Source: Paraburkholderia unamae (GTDB lineage: Bacteria; Pseudomonadota; Gammaproteobacteria; Burkholderiales; Burkholderiaceae). Taken from it: a DNA stretch of 64,000 bases. The position numbers and the translations under genes are program-made. The notes under the pieces were generated by a model that was not told where the DNA came from, searched no databases, and saw nothing but the letters and a program-made list of their open reading frames with translations. The stretch is from assembly GCF_003268775.1 (NCBI RefSeq), contig NZ_QLSU01000007.1, positions 276,185 through 340,184 of the forward strand, given 5' to 3'. How positions within the stretch are numbered: the stretch's first letter is position 1; each line of letters starts with the position of its first letter. Positions 21,497 to 29,873 of this stretch are shown here, piece after piece.

Positions 21497-22138
21497 TTAA
21501 CCGATGCGCGACCACTTGAGGAGCTTAGTCACGTCTTGTTTGATTTTCGACGGATCGGGGTTCGCGGGGTACCGCATCATCAGGTTGCCGTTCGGATCGA
21601 CGAGGTAAATGTGGTCGGTGTCTTTCGTCGTATCGGTGGCGGGCAGCCACGCGGCAACCGCAGCGGGATCGACGCGCAGCATGCGTGTGTCGGCATACGC
21701 GCCCTTCACTTTCTCGGGCACGCTTGCGTCGTCGGTGCGCAGCCATACGGTGACGATGCGTTCGCGCTCAGGCCCCTGCGTCGCGCGCACCTGGCGCATG
21801 AAATAGAGCTTCTTCGCGCAGGCTTCGTCGCAGGCGCCGCCATTCACCGAGATCATCAGCCAGCGGCCCTTGAGCGAGCCCAGCGGCACTTCATGACCGT
21901 CGTCGCCCGTCACCAGCAGCGCGCCGGGAATGGGCCGCTGCGGTTCGATGAGCGCGCCATAGCTCGTCGTGCCGCCCTTCGGCTTGATCACGTAGTACGT
22001 GAAATAGGAGATCGCGATGGGCGCGCCGCAGATCAGCACGATGAGGAGCAGCGTCCAGCGGCCACGCCGCCGCGCGGCCTGGGCTTGCGGGGCGGCCGGC
22101 TGCGCGACCTGGGCGGAACGGGGGGATTGCGTCGACAC
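21497..22138 (-). CDS. Membrane-anchored Sco-like protein of the oxidase assembly cluster
   Basis: A 213-residue protein with an Ala/Pro/Gln-rich N-terminus, one membrane anchor (WTLLLIVLICGAPIAISYFTYYV, about 28-50) and a periplasmic domain. Although such proteins are usually labelled hypothetical, the domain carries the Sco pattern: C103DEAC107 (CxxxC) and H176 in DTDHIYLVDPNG, aligned with C83, C87 and H174 of the true Sco protein encoded at 18788-19429. The LKGRWLMISVNGGACDEACAKKLYFMRQVR context matches the thioredoxin-fold position. It lies between SURF1 and ctaA, so a second copper- or thiol-handling step for the oxidase is likely. The copper role is inferred. Confidence 0.7.
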   Translation of the reverse strand: MSTQSPRSAQVAQPAAPQAQAARRRGRWTLLLIVLICGAPIAISYFTYYVIKPKGGTTSYGALIEPQRPIPGALLVTGDDGHEVPLGSLKGRWLMISVNGGACDEACAKKLYFMRQVRATQGPERERIVTVWLRTDDASVPEKVKGAYADTRMLRVDPAAVAAWLPATDTTKDTDHIYLVDPNGNLMMRYPANPDPSKIKQDVTKLLKWSRIG

Positions 22139-22242
22139 TCTCGGGGAACCTCGCTTCTGTCGCTTTCAGTTGTCCATGTGCTGCATGCGCCGCGCCGATG
22201 TCCGCACGATGTCTGGATGACATTGATTCGTCGGACAGATCA

Positions 22243-23010
22243 TCAGGCGTCCTTCGCGCTGCCGTTGCTGCCGGCCTGGCGTCTGGTCGCACCTTCGGTG
22301 CGCTCTTTTGCCGCAGCCTTGCGGGCCGCGTAAATCCCGAAACCGAGCGCCGCGAGCGCCATGCCCCACCACTGGAGCATATAGCCGTAGTTACGCTCGA
22401 CATCGGTGTCCGGCACCGGCCAGTCGCGCACGAGCCCGTCCTTGAAGCCCGGCACGAAGCCGGTTTGCTGGATCACGAACGGTTGCAGCGGCAATCCGGT
22501 TTCCGCTGCGTAGGAAGCGACGCCGAGATTCTGCCGTATCTTCTGATGCGGTGCAGAGCCGCCCGCACCGAGTTCGAATGCCTGCGTCGCGGTCGCACGC
22601 GCGATGCCCACGACTTCGACCGGCCCCGGCGGCGTTTCGTAGGGCGCGATCGCCGTGCGGTCCGCGATGTTGCGCGGCAGCCAGCCGCGATTCACGAGCA
22701 CGTAACCGCCGCCTTCGAGTTTAAGCGGCATCACGACATAAAAGCCCGGCTGGTCGTTATAGGGACGATTGTCGAGATACACCACACGCTCGGGCAAGAA
22801 CGTGCCCTTCGCGCTCACGCGATGAAATTCGATGTCCTTCAACGCGAGCGGGGCCGCGCCCACCGCTTGCGGGGTCGACGTCGCGTACTGCGTGATCTGC
22901 GCCTGCAACGCTTCCTTTTGATGCGCGCGGTCGCGTTGCCAGAAGCCGAGCCGGATCGTCACGGCCATCGCGATCAGGATGAGCAGAGCGGGAACGAGCC
23001 GGATTTTCAT
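22243..23010 (-). CDS. SURF1-family oxidase assembly protein
   Basis: A 255-residue protein with membrane segments at each end (LVPALLILIAMAVTIRLGFWQ and LQWWGMALAALGFGIYAA). Family motifs include LGFWQRDRAHQKEAL, VYLDNRPYNDQPGFYVVMPL, VLVNRGWLPRN and a final RNYGYMLQWWGMAL. SURF1 proteins help insert haem A into subunit I. It lies 104 bases upstream of the Sco-like gene and belongs to the same minus-strand cluster. Confidence 0.9.
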   Translation of the reverse strand: MKIRLVPALLILIAMAVTIRLGFWQRDRAHQKEALQAQITQYATSTPQAVGAAPLALKDIEFHRVSAKGTFLPERVVYLDNRPYNDQPGFYVVMPLKLEGGGYVLVNRGWLPRNIADRTAIAPYETPPGPVEVVGIARATATQAFELGAGGSAPHQKIRQNLGVASYAAETGLPLQPFVIQQTGFVPGFKDGLVRDWPVPDTDVERNYGYMLQWWGMALAALGFGIYAARKAAAKERTEGATRRQAGSNGSAKDA

Positions 23011-23115
23011 TGGGCACGTCCGATGCGGAACATACCGGTGATCGAACCCCGCGCTGCGCGAGCCGGTGCCATAATGAGACAGGCGTTTTCAGGCATGCCA
23101 AATTCCGTGAACTTC

Positions 23116-23325
23116 ATGCACATACTGGTCCCCGTTGCGTTCGCGCTGATCATCGCGAGCATGATCTCCGCGCTCTATTTCATGATGCACGACCGGGGCC
23201 GCACCAAGCGAATGGTCTGGTCGCTCGCCACGCGCGTGGGCCTTTCCATCTCGCTCTTTCTCTTCATCCTGTTCGCGCACTGGATGGGCTGGATCCAGTC
23301 CACCGGGATTCCTTACGGTCGCTGA
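23116..23325 (+). CDS. Twin transmembrane protein (DUF2909 family)
   Basis: A 69-residue protein with two membrane segments (HILVPVAFALIIASMISALYFMM and SLATRVGLSISLFLFILFAHWMGW) joined by a short basic loop HDRGRTKRM. This matches the DUF2909 twin-span proteins found beside the oxidase genes in these bacteria; function unknown. It is the only plus-strand gene in the cox cluster, divergent from SURF1 and convergent with coxC. No clear ribosome-binding site marks the start; an in-frame ATG at 23095 would add seven residues. Confidence 0.75.
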   Translation: MHILVPVAFALIIASMISALYFMMHDRGRTKRMVWSLATRVGLSISLFLFILFAHWMGWIQSTGIPYGR

Positions 23326-23395
23326 ACGCCGCGCCGAAGCGAAGCCAAACCGAAGCCGGAACGAAGCCCAGGCGAACCCCGCACCGCGCAAAACA

Positions 23396-23431
23396 CAAGG
23401 CGCCGCGCCGACTACGTCGGGCGGCGCCTTG
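23396..23431. terminator. Inverted repeat between the twin-span gene and coxC, probable terminator
   Basis: CAAGGCGCCGC (23396-23406) pairs with GCGGCGCCTTG (23421-23431). T-rich stretches flank it on both strands, though interrupted, so it probably serves both convergent genes. Confidence 0.7.
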
Positions 23432-23479
23432 TTGCATTTTCCGCTCTTGCGCCGCTGCATGCGCGCGGCGCGGCGCGCG

Positions 23480-24337
23480 TCACAACCAGTACACGACGAT
23501 GTAAAGACCGAGCCACACCACGTCGACGAAGTGCCAGTACCAGGCGGCGCCTTCGAAGGCGAAGTGATGTTCGGCGGTGAAGTGCCCGCGAATCATCCGG
23601 ACCAGCACCACCGTGAGCATCGTGCCGCCCAGGAACACGTGGAAGCCGTGAAAGCCCGTGAGCAGGAAGAACGTCGAACCGTAGATACCCGAAGCGAGCG
23701 TGAGGTTCAGTTCGCCGTACGCGTGGATGTACTCGAACGCTTGCAGGAAGAGAAAGCACACGCCCAGCACGATCGTGGCCGCGAGCCAGGCGATGGCCTT
23801 CGAGCGATGATTGTCGCGCAGCGCATGGTGCGAGACCGTGAGCGTCGCGCCCGAGGAGAGCAGCAGCGCCGTGTTGATGGTCGGCACGGGCCACGGCGTC
23901 ATGGAACGGAAGTGCGAAACCAGCGCCGCAGGACCGGTGTTCGGCCACACAGCGGAGAAGTCCGGCCAGATCAGCTTGTAGTCGAGGCTGCCGAGTTGAT
24001 GCAGGGCGATCGCGCGCGCGTAGAACAGCGCGCCGAAAAACGCTCCGAAGAACATCACCTCGGAGAAGATGAACCAGCTCATGCTCCAGCGGTACGACAC
24101 GTCGACACGCTTGCCGTACATGCCGCCCTCGGACTCGGCGATGGCGTCGCCGAACCAGTGCCAGAGCGTAAAGAGCAGCCACAGCAGACCGATGGCGACG
24201 CCGATCGGCGCCCACGAATCGCCGTTGATCCACGACGCCAGCGAGGCGAGCATGACCAGAAGGCCAATGGCCGCGCTGATCGGATGCCGCGATGGGTGCG
24301 GTACGAAGTAGTACGGGCTATCGTTTTGGCCGCTCAT
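23480..24337 (-). CDS. ctaE: Cytochrome c oxidase subunit III
   Basis: A 285-residue seven-helix subunit of the aa3 oxidase. Typical sequence includes YYFVPHPSRHPISAAIGL, MSWFIFSEVMFFGAFFGALFYAR (with the conserved helix-III Glu), INTALLLSSGATLTVSHHAL, LQAFEYIHAYGEL and TGFHGFHVFLGGTMLTVV, ending in AWYWHFVDVVWLGLYIVVYW. The start MSGQNDSPYYF at 24337 is preferred over an ATG nine codons upstream. Confidence 0.95.
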   Translation of the reverse strand: MSGQNDSPYYFVPHPSRHPISAAIGLLVMLASLASWINGDSWAPIGVAIGLLWLLFTLWHWFGDAIAESEGGMYGKRVDVSYRWSMSWFIFSEVMFFGAFFGALFYARAIALHQLGSLDYKLIWPDFSAVWPNTGPAALVSHFRSMTPWPVPTINTALLLSSGATLTVSHHALRDNHRSKAIAWLAATIVLGVCFLFLQAFEYIHAYGELNLTLASGIYGSTFFLLTGFHGFHVFLGGTMLTVVLVRMIRGHFTAEHHFAFEGAAWYWHFVDVVWLGLYIVVYWL

Positions 24338-24440
24338 GCCTGTTTCTCCAATTTCCAGTTGCACCGGACACCGCCGGCTGCTTTTGCTCGAGTTCGTCCT
24401 CGTTATTCACTGCTTCGCACACGCCGCGGCGCGCGCGCCC

Positions 24441-24665
24441 TCATCCCACCACCGCGTGCACGATCAACAGCAGCACGACGATGAACAGCACCGCGCCGAC
24501 GATGCCCGCGATGATCAACTGCACCGGGTGCAGTTGCGCGGCGTCGGATTCGAGGTCGGCGCGCTTGCGCACACCAAGGAACGACCACGCCACGGCCTTC
24601 ACCACCTGAAGGAAACCGCCCTTCTTCTGCTTTGCCGGTCCCGCGCCGCCGCCTTCGTGACTCAT
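24441..24665 (-). CDS. DUF2970 small membrane protein
   Basis: A 74-residue protein: a Gly/Lys-rich start, then FLQVVKAVAWSFLGVRKRADLESDAAQLHPVQLI, the core of the DUF2970 family, and one C-terminal membrane helix (IIAGIVGAVLFIVVLLLIVHAVV). It is always found among cytochrome oxidase genes of beta-proteobacteria, here between ctaG and coxC. A role in oxidase assembly is presumed from context only. Confidence 0.8.
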   Translation of the reverse strand: MSHEGGGAGPAKQKKGGFLQVVKAVAWSFLGVRKRADLESDAAQLHPVQLIIAGIVGAVLFIVVLLLIVHAVVG

Positions 24666-24717
24666 GCCCCGTCGCCTCCGTGTCCCTTCGCTGCTTCCCG
24701 CACTTGCCGCACGAACA

Positions 24718-25296
24718 TCACGCCCCGGCCGACTGCTTCGGCGGCGGCGGCACGCCCGGCTTGTTGAGCTCGAAGAACGTGTACGACAGCGTGATCGTCT
24801 TCACGTCCTTCGGCAGCTTCGGGTCGATCACGAACACCACCGGCATGCGCTTCGTCTCGTTCGCCTTCAAGGTCTGCTGCGTGAAGCAGAAGCACTCGAT
24901 CTTGCGGAAATACTCCGTTGCCTGCTTCGGCGCGTAGCTCGGAATGGCCTGCGCGTCGATCGTGCGTCCTTCGTTATTCGAAATGTCGTACATCACCGTC
25001 ATGACTTCGCCTGGATGCACGTCGATGCTCGACTGCTCCGGCTTGAAGCCCAGCAGTCCGCGCGCGTTCGCGTCGAGCTCAACCGAGATCGTGCGCGTCA
25101 TGTCCACCTGCGTGTTGCGCGCCTCGCGCTCGGTGGCGTCGCGCTGCACCAGGTTGTTGATGCCGGTGACCTGGCAGATCGCGCGATACATCGGGATCAG
25201 CGCGAAGCCGAAGCCGAACATCAATACCGCCACGACGACGAGCTTGATGAGCATCGACCGGTTGAACGCGCGATCGCTACGGGCATGCGTGGACAT
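24718..25296 (-). CDS. ctaG: Cytochrome c oxidase assembly protein CtaG/Cox11
   Basis: A 192-residue single-span periplasmic copper chaperone for the CuB site of subunit I. One N-terminal helix (LIKLVVVAVLMFGFGFALIPMY) anchors it. The copper-binding motif reads KIECFCFTQQTLKANE (CFCF), preceded by PSYAPKQATEYF and followed by MPVVFVIDPKLPKDVKTITLSYTFF. It lies between the small assembly gene and the DUF2970 gene. Confidence 0.94.
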   Translation of the reverse strand: MSTHARSDRAFNRSMLIKLVVVAVLMFGFGFALIPMYRAICQVTGINNLVQRDATEREARNTQVDMTRTISVELDANARGLLGFKPEQSSIDVHPGEVMTVMYDISNNEGRTIDAQAIPSYAPKQATEYFRKIECFCFTQQTLKANETKRMPVVFVIDPKLPKDVKTITLSYTFFELNKPGVPPPPKQSAGA

Positions 25297-25335
25297 CGGA
25301 CTTCCTCGAACGGTCTTCCGGCAAACGCCTGCGCG

Positions 25336-25524
25336 TCAGTGGCCGGCGAAATACACCTGCTTGATGACGCCGGCCAGAAAAAACGCGGCGACCACGGCGA
25401 GCAGAATGAGGCCGATTCGCCGGTTGCCCGCGCGAATTTCCGCAGGCGTGCGTCGTTGTTGTGGATCGCGGGTCATGCTTGCAGCGCGGCTGGCCGCGGC
25501 CTCTCCTTCGATCGTGATGCGCAT
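25336..25524 (-). CDS. Cytochrome oxidase small assembly protein
   Basis: A 62-residue protein too short for many gene callers. The conserved core is TRDPQQRRTPAEIRAGNRRIGLILL followed by one membrane helix (GLILLAVVAAFFLAGVI) and KQVYF. Such genes lie between ctaD and ctaG in beta-proteobacteria. GAGGAA 9 bases before the ATG at 25524 supports that start; many relatives begin at the internal Met (25476), which here has no ribosome-binding site, giving 46 residues. Confidence 0.7.
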   Translation of the reverse strand: MRITIEGEAAASRAASMTRDPQQRRTPAEIRAGNRRIGLILLAVVAAFFLAGVIKQVYFAGH

Positions 25525-25646
25525 CGTGAAATGTTCCTCGTGCGTGCGTCGATGAAAACCGCGGGGTTCGTTTGCATCCGGCGCGCTGCGCTGCGTGTGC
25601 GTTGCATGGACACTGCGCGCGCGGCCGGACGCTTCGGGCCAACGGC

Positions 25647-27260
25647 TTATTCGACCGTCGGCGGATTTTCGAACGTATGGAACGGCGCCGGGCTCGGCAC
25701 GGTCCACTCGAGGCCCGTTGCACCGTCCCACGGCTTGTCGCCGGCTTTTTCGAGTTCGCCGCCGCCGCGATACGCGGGCAGCGCCACCGCGAACAGGAAG
25801 TACACCTGCGAGAGGCCGAAGCCGAAGGCGCCGATCGTGATGACCTGGTTCCAGTCGGTGAACTGGGCCGGATAGTCGGCATAGCGGCGCGGCATCCCGG
25901 CGAGGCCGACGAAGTGCATCGGCAGGAACGCGAGGTTGAAGAAGATGAGCGAGCACCAGAAGTGGATCTTGCCGCGCGTCTCGTTGTACATCCAGCCGGT
26001 CCATTTTGGAGACCAGTAGTACCACCCTGAGAACAACGCGAATAATGATCCCGCCACCAGCACGTAGTGGAAGTGCGCCACCACGAAGTAAGTGCCGTGG
26101 TACTGGATGTCGAGCGGCGCCATGGCGAGCATGAGGCCCGAGAGACCGCCGAACGTGAACACGATCAGGAAGCCCACGGCCCACAGCATCGGCGTCTCAA
26201 ACGTGAGCGAGCCGCGCCACATCGTGGCGACCCAGTTGAACACCTTCACGCCCGTGGGCACCGCGATCAGCATGGTCGCGTACATGAAGAACAACTGGCC
26301 CGTGACCGGCATGCCCGTGGCGAACATGTGGTGCGCCCAGACCATGAACGAGAGAATCGCGATCGACGCCGTGGCGTACACCATCGAGCTATAGCCGAAC
26401 AGCGGCTTGCGCGAGAACGCCGGAATCACCTGCGACACGATCCCGAACGCCGGCAAGATCATGATGTAGACCTCGGGGTGCCCGAAGAACCAGAAGATGT
26501 GCTGGTACATGACCGGGTCGCCGCCGCCGGCCGGGTTGAAGAAGCTCGTGCCGAAGTGGCGGTCGAACAGCAGCATCGTGATCGCGCCCGCGAGCACCGG
26601 CATCACGGCGATCAGCAGGTAGGCGGTGATGAGCCAGGTCCACGCGAACATCGGCATCTTCATGAGCGTCATGCCCGGCGCGCGCATGTTCAGGATCGTC
26701 ACGACGATGTTGATGCCGCCCATGATCGACGAGGCGCCCATGATGTGCACCGCGAAGATCGCGAAGTCCATGCCGGGGCCCATCTGCGTGGAGAGCGGCG
26801 CGTAGAGCGTCCAGCCCGCGGCGGTGGCGCCGCCCGGCGCGAAGAACGAGCCCACCAGCAGGCACGCGGCGGCGGGCAGCAGCCAGAAGCTGAAGTTGTT
26901 CATGCGCGCGAAGGCCATGTCCGAGGCGCCGATCTGCAAGGGCACCATCCAGTTCGCGAAGCCCACGAACGCCGGCATGATCGCGCCGAACACCATGATG
27001 AGACCGTGCATCGTGGTGAGCTGGTTGAAGAACTCGGGGCGCATGATCTGCATGCCCGGTTCGAACAGCTCCGCACGAATGGCGAGCGCCATGACGCCAC
27101 CCGAAAGGAACATCACGAACGAGAAGATGAGATACAGCGTCCCGATGTCCTTGTGGTTCGTCGCCAGCAGCCAGCGGCGCCAGCCGTGAGGCGTGGCGTG
27201 CCCGTGGTCGCCGTGCACGTGGCCGTGCCCTCCAGCTACATCGTGTCCGATGCTAGACAT
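25647..27260 (-). CDS. ctaD: Cytochrome c oxidase subunit I
   Basis: The catalytic subunit with haem a, haem a3 and CuB. The 537-residue chain has a His-rich N-terminus and twelve membrane helices. Diagnostic stretches are TMHGLIMVFGAIMPAF (haem a ligand), FFGHPEVYIMILPAFGIVSQ (CuB His and the crosslinked His-Tyr), AHHMFATGM (CuB histidines) and TYFVVAHFHYVLVAGSLFALF (haem ligands). It follows coxB in the operon. Confidence 0.97.
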   Translation of the reverse strand: MSSIGHDVAGGHGHVHGDHGHATPHGWRRWLLATNHKDIGTLYLIFSFVMFLSGGVMALAIRAELFEPGMQIMRPEFFNQLTTMHGLIMVFGAIMPAFVGFANWMVPLQIGASDMAFARMNNFSFWLLPAAACLLVGSFFAPGGATAAGWTLYAPLSTQMGPGMDFAIFAVHIMGASSIMGGINIVVTILNMRAPGMTLMKMPMFAWTWLITAYLLIAVMPVLAGAITMLLFDRHFGTSFFNPAGGGDPVMYQHIFWFFGHPEVYIMILPAFGIVSQVIPAFSRKPLFGYSSMVYATASIAILSFMVWAHHMFATGMPVTGQLFFMYATMLIAVPTGVKVFNWVATMWRGSLTFETPMLWAVGFLIVFTFGGLSGLMLAMAPLDIQYHGTYFVVAHFHYVLVAGSLFALFSGWYYWSPKWTGWMYNETRGKIHFWCSLIFFNLAFLPMHFVGLAGMPRRYADYPAQFTDWNQVITIGAFGFGLSQVYFLFAVALPAYRGGGELEKAGDKPWDGATGLEWTVPSPAPFHTFENPPTVE

Positions 27261-27380
27261 GACTATTCTCCTGAAGCGAATTGCTTTGCGTCTCTTGCTG
27301 CAGCGTTTGCTTGCTTGTTATGTGCTCGCGCAGCGCTTGTCCTGCGTCTGTGCTGCTTGCGGGGCGGCCCGCTTGCTCGT

Positions 27381-29042
27381 TCAGGCCGCCGCGCTGATCT
27401 CAACGCGGCGCGCTTCCTTCGCGTTCGCGCCGCCAGTAATCGTTTCCGGCTTCTTCAGAATGATGTGGTCTTCGGCAATGCCCGCCGCCTTCAGCGCGTC
27501 GCGCACGGCTTGCGCGCGGCGCTTGGCGAGATCGGCGTTCACGTCGGCCTTGCCGCTCGCGTCGGTGAAACCCGAGAGCGTGAACTTCGCGTCGGGGTGC
27601 GCCTTCGCGTAATCGGCGGCGGCCTGGATGGCGTCCTTCGCGTCGGCGGGCAGCGTGCTCTTGCCCACTTCGAAGTAGACGCTTGCCGGCAACGCAGCGG
27701 CGCTCGGCGCGGCTGCGCCCGATGCCTGGTCGGCGCCACTGGCCGCCGCTGCGCCGCTCGCTTCGGTGGCACCGCTCGCCGCGGCTGCCTGTTCCGCGCC
27801 GCTCGCCGCACCACCCGCCGCAGCGCCGCCGGCCGCTGCGGTGTGGTCGCCGCCTTCGGGCATCTTGCCGTTGCGCGCGTCGGCCACCTGGCGCGGTTGC
27901 AGAATGTCGCCGGTGTGGTTCCCCCACGAGTTGCGCTCGAACGTGATGACAGAAGCGATCTCGACGTCGTTGAGCGTGGGCGCCCACGAAGGCATGGCGT
28001 TCTTGCCCTTCAGGACGATGCTCACGTGCTCGGCGATCGGGCCGTTGGCGACCTTGCTGCCGTCGAGCGCCGGGAACGCGCCCGCGCCCTTGCCGGTGGG
28101 CTGGTGGCACACCGCGCAGTTCGACGCGTAGACCTTCTCGCCGCGCTCCTTGAGTTCGGCCAGCGTGTAGGTCTTGTTCGGGTCGTCGTTGGCCGCGGCC
28201 ATCTTGGCCTTTTGCGTCTGGACCCACTTTGCGTAGTCTTCGTCGGAGAGCACTTCGACCACGACCGGCATGAACGCGTGCTCCTTGCCGCACAGCTCGG
28301 TGCAGAAGCCGCGATAGGTGCCGACCTTGTCGGCCTTGAACCACGTGTCGCGCACGAAGCCCGGAATCGCGTCCTGCTTCACGCCGAACGCGGGCACGTA
28401 CCACGAGTGCACGACGTCGTTGGCCGTGGTGATGATGCGGATCTTCTTGTTGACCGGCACGACGAGCGGGTTGTCGACTTCCTGCAAGTAGGTGTCGGTA
28501 ATCGGCACGCGGTTGTTCACCTCGGAGCGCGGCGTGCTGAGCGTGGAGAAGAAACCGATGCCTTCACCGGGCCCCTTCACATAGTCGTAGCCCCATTTCC
28601 ACTGGTAGCCCGTCACCTTCACGGTGAGGTCGGCGTTGGACGTGTCCTTCATCGCGACGACGGCCTTGGTCGCGGGCAGCGCCATCAGCACGACGATGAT
28701 GAACGGCACCACCGTCCAGATGATTTCGACGGTCGTGCTCTCGTGAAAGTGGGCGGCCTTGTGGCCCTTCGATTTACGGTGCGCGTAGATCGAATAGAAC
28801 ATGACGCCGAACACACCGATGAAGATCACGGTGCACAAGAGCAGCATCATCATGTGGAGGCTGTAGAGCTCTTCGGCGATGCGCGTGACGGGCGGCTGGA
28901 AATTGATCTCGTTCACCGCAGGACCGCCGGGGCTGTCTCCGACTGCGAGTGCCGCGCCGGCGACGAGGAATCCGCTGCACGCCAGCACCCCTTGCAGGGC
29001 TCGCTTGATTGTTTTCATAGCTTCCTTACCCATAATTTCCAT
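27381..29042 (-). CDS. coxB: Cytochrome c oxidase subunit II with cytochrome c and C-terminal OmpA-like domains
   Basis: A 553-residue fusion. After a signal peptide come two membrane helices and the CuA cupredoxin domain (WYVPAFGVKQDAIPGF, then C247TELC251GKEHAFM). A class I cytochrome c domain follows with haem site C309AVCH313, then an Ala/Ser/Gly linker. The last hundred residues (about 455-550) form an OmpA-type peptidoglycan-binding domain: VYFEVGKSTLPADAKDAIQ, LSGFTDASGKADVNADLAKRRAQAVRDAL. Subunit II thus resembles the caa3 form and may be tethered to the cell wall. GAGGG five bases before ATG 29042 supports this start. First of the structural genes, it precedes ctaD. Confidence 0.95.
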   Translation of the reverse strand: MEIMGKEAMKTIKRALQGVLACSGFLVAGAALAVGDSPGGPAVNEINFQPPVTRIAEELYSLHMMMLLLCTVIFIGVFGVMFYSIYAHRKSKGHKAAHFHESTTVEIIWTVVPFIIVVLMALPATKAVVAMKDTSNADLTVKVTGYQWKWGYDYVKGPGEGIGFFSTLSTPRSEVNNRVPITDTYLQEVDNPLVVPVNKKIRIITTANDVVHSWYVPAFGVKQDAIPGFVRDTWFKADKVGTYRGFCTELCGKEHAFMPVVVEVLSDEDYAKWVQTQKAKMAAANDDPNKTYTLAELKERGEKVYASNCAVCHQPTGKGAGAFPALDGSKVANGPIAEHVSIVLKGKNAMPSWAPTLNDVEIASVITFERNSWGNHTGDILQPRQVADARNGKMPEGGDHTAAAGGAAAGGAASGAEQAAAASGATEASGAAAASGADQASGAAAPSAAALPASVYFEVGKSTLPADAKDAIQAAADYAKAHPDAKFTLSGFTDASGKADVNADLAKRRAQAVRDALKAAGIAEDHIILKKPETITGGANAKEARRVEISAAA

Positions 29043-29130
29043 TCAAACCCTCGGCCCCGCAGGAAGGTTTTGCAACCAGGGCGCCCCCTGGGACGCTCAC
29101 GCCACGCCGGCCGGACTCACGCGCCGCGCA

Positions 29131-29607
29131 TCAACCCGCGCGCGCAAGCCAGCTACGCAGTTCCCGCGCGAACTGCGCACGCCGATATTGCGGCAGATGC
29201 AACCCGACAGCGACCGCCTGGCCGCGGGACACGAGACGCACCGGGTCGCGTGGGGTCGCGCCCGGCTCGACCCGGACCCAGCGGGGATTGAATTCGAACT
29301 GTGTGAGCGCGTCAGCGCTCATCTGCTCGATCACCAGCCGGTTCGGATAAAGCCTGATACGTTCGTAATCGACAGCATGGCGCGCGTAGATGACAAACGC
29401 GCCGCCCACTACCAACAGATCGATGCCCGTAAACGGCAAAACCAGCCAGGCGCCGTGGATCAACAGCAGAACGGCGATCGCGATGGAGACCAGCGCCAGC
29501 GAAACATAGAAGAACACAAATTGCCTGGGCGAAACCGAACAGTTGCGCTTCATGGTCCAGTCCTGAAGGACCGGCTCCGGACTCGCCAGCAGATCAGAAG
29601 CCTGCAT
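29131..29607 (-). CDS. DUF2244 membrane protein
   Basis: A 158-residue protein with two adjacent membrane segments (FVFFYVSLALVSIAIAVLLLIHGAWLVLPFTGIDLLVVGGAFVIYA) and a C-terminal beta-rich domain with RLYPNRLVIEQ and the RELRSWLAR end seen in DUF2244. Members lie upstream of coxB in beta-proteobacteria, as here, where this is the first gene after the operon promoter. Function unknown. The start at 29607 (MQASDLLAS) is preferred over an open extension to 29664. Confidence 0.8.
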   Translation of the reverse strand: MQASDLLASPEPVLQDWTMKRNCSVSPRQFVFFYVSLALVSIAIAVLLLIHGAWLVLPFTGIDLLVVGGAFVIYARHAVDYERIRLYPNRLVIEQMSADALTQFEFNPRWVRVEPGATPRDPVRLVSRGQAVAVGLHLPQYRRAQFARELRSWLARAG

Positions 29608-29728
29608 CGCTCGCTTCCCCCACAACAACCTCCCCAGACTATCGCCGCGTCGCGCCTCGCACAACTACGGGGAGATCTGGACTTGCCACAATGGATTTTG
29701 GGGTCCCTTCCGTGCAGCAAACTGACGC

Positions 29729-29757
29729 ATTATAGGCGTGATCCCCAGCCCCCACAA
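29729..29757 (-). promoter_or_regulatory. Predicted promoter of the cytochrome oxidase operon
   Basis: On the minus strand TTGTGG (29752-29757), 17 bases, then a perfect TATAAT (29729-29734). Transcription would begin near 29722, about 115 bases before the DUF2244 gene. Confidence 0.65.
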
Positions 29758-29873
29758 GCAACGCCCAATCTCTCGCAAACCCATGCCAGACGGGCTTCGC
29801 CGCGATTTTTCAACAGTTTTTCGAGGGCTTTTCAGGCGCTAATTTCAGGCATAACGAAAGCCCCCTTACCACG

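Noticed and set aside
26067..29291. 1074-codon open frame on the plus strand
   Set aside because: Antisense to ctaD and coxB; His/Arg-rich shadow with no family features.
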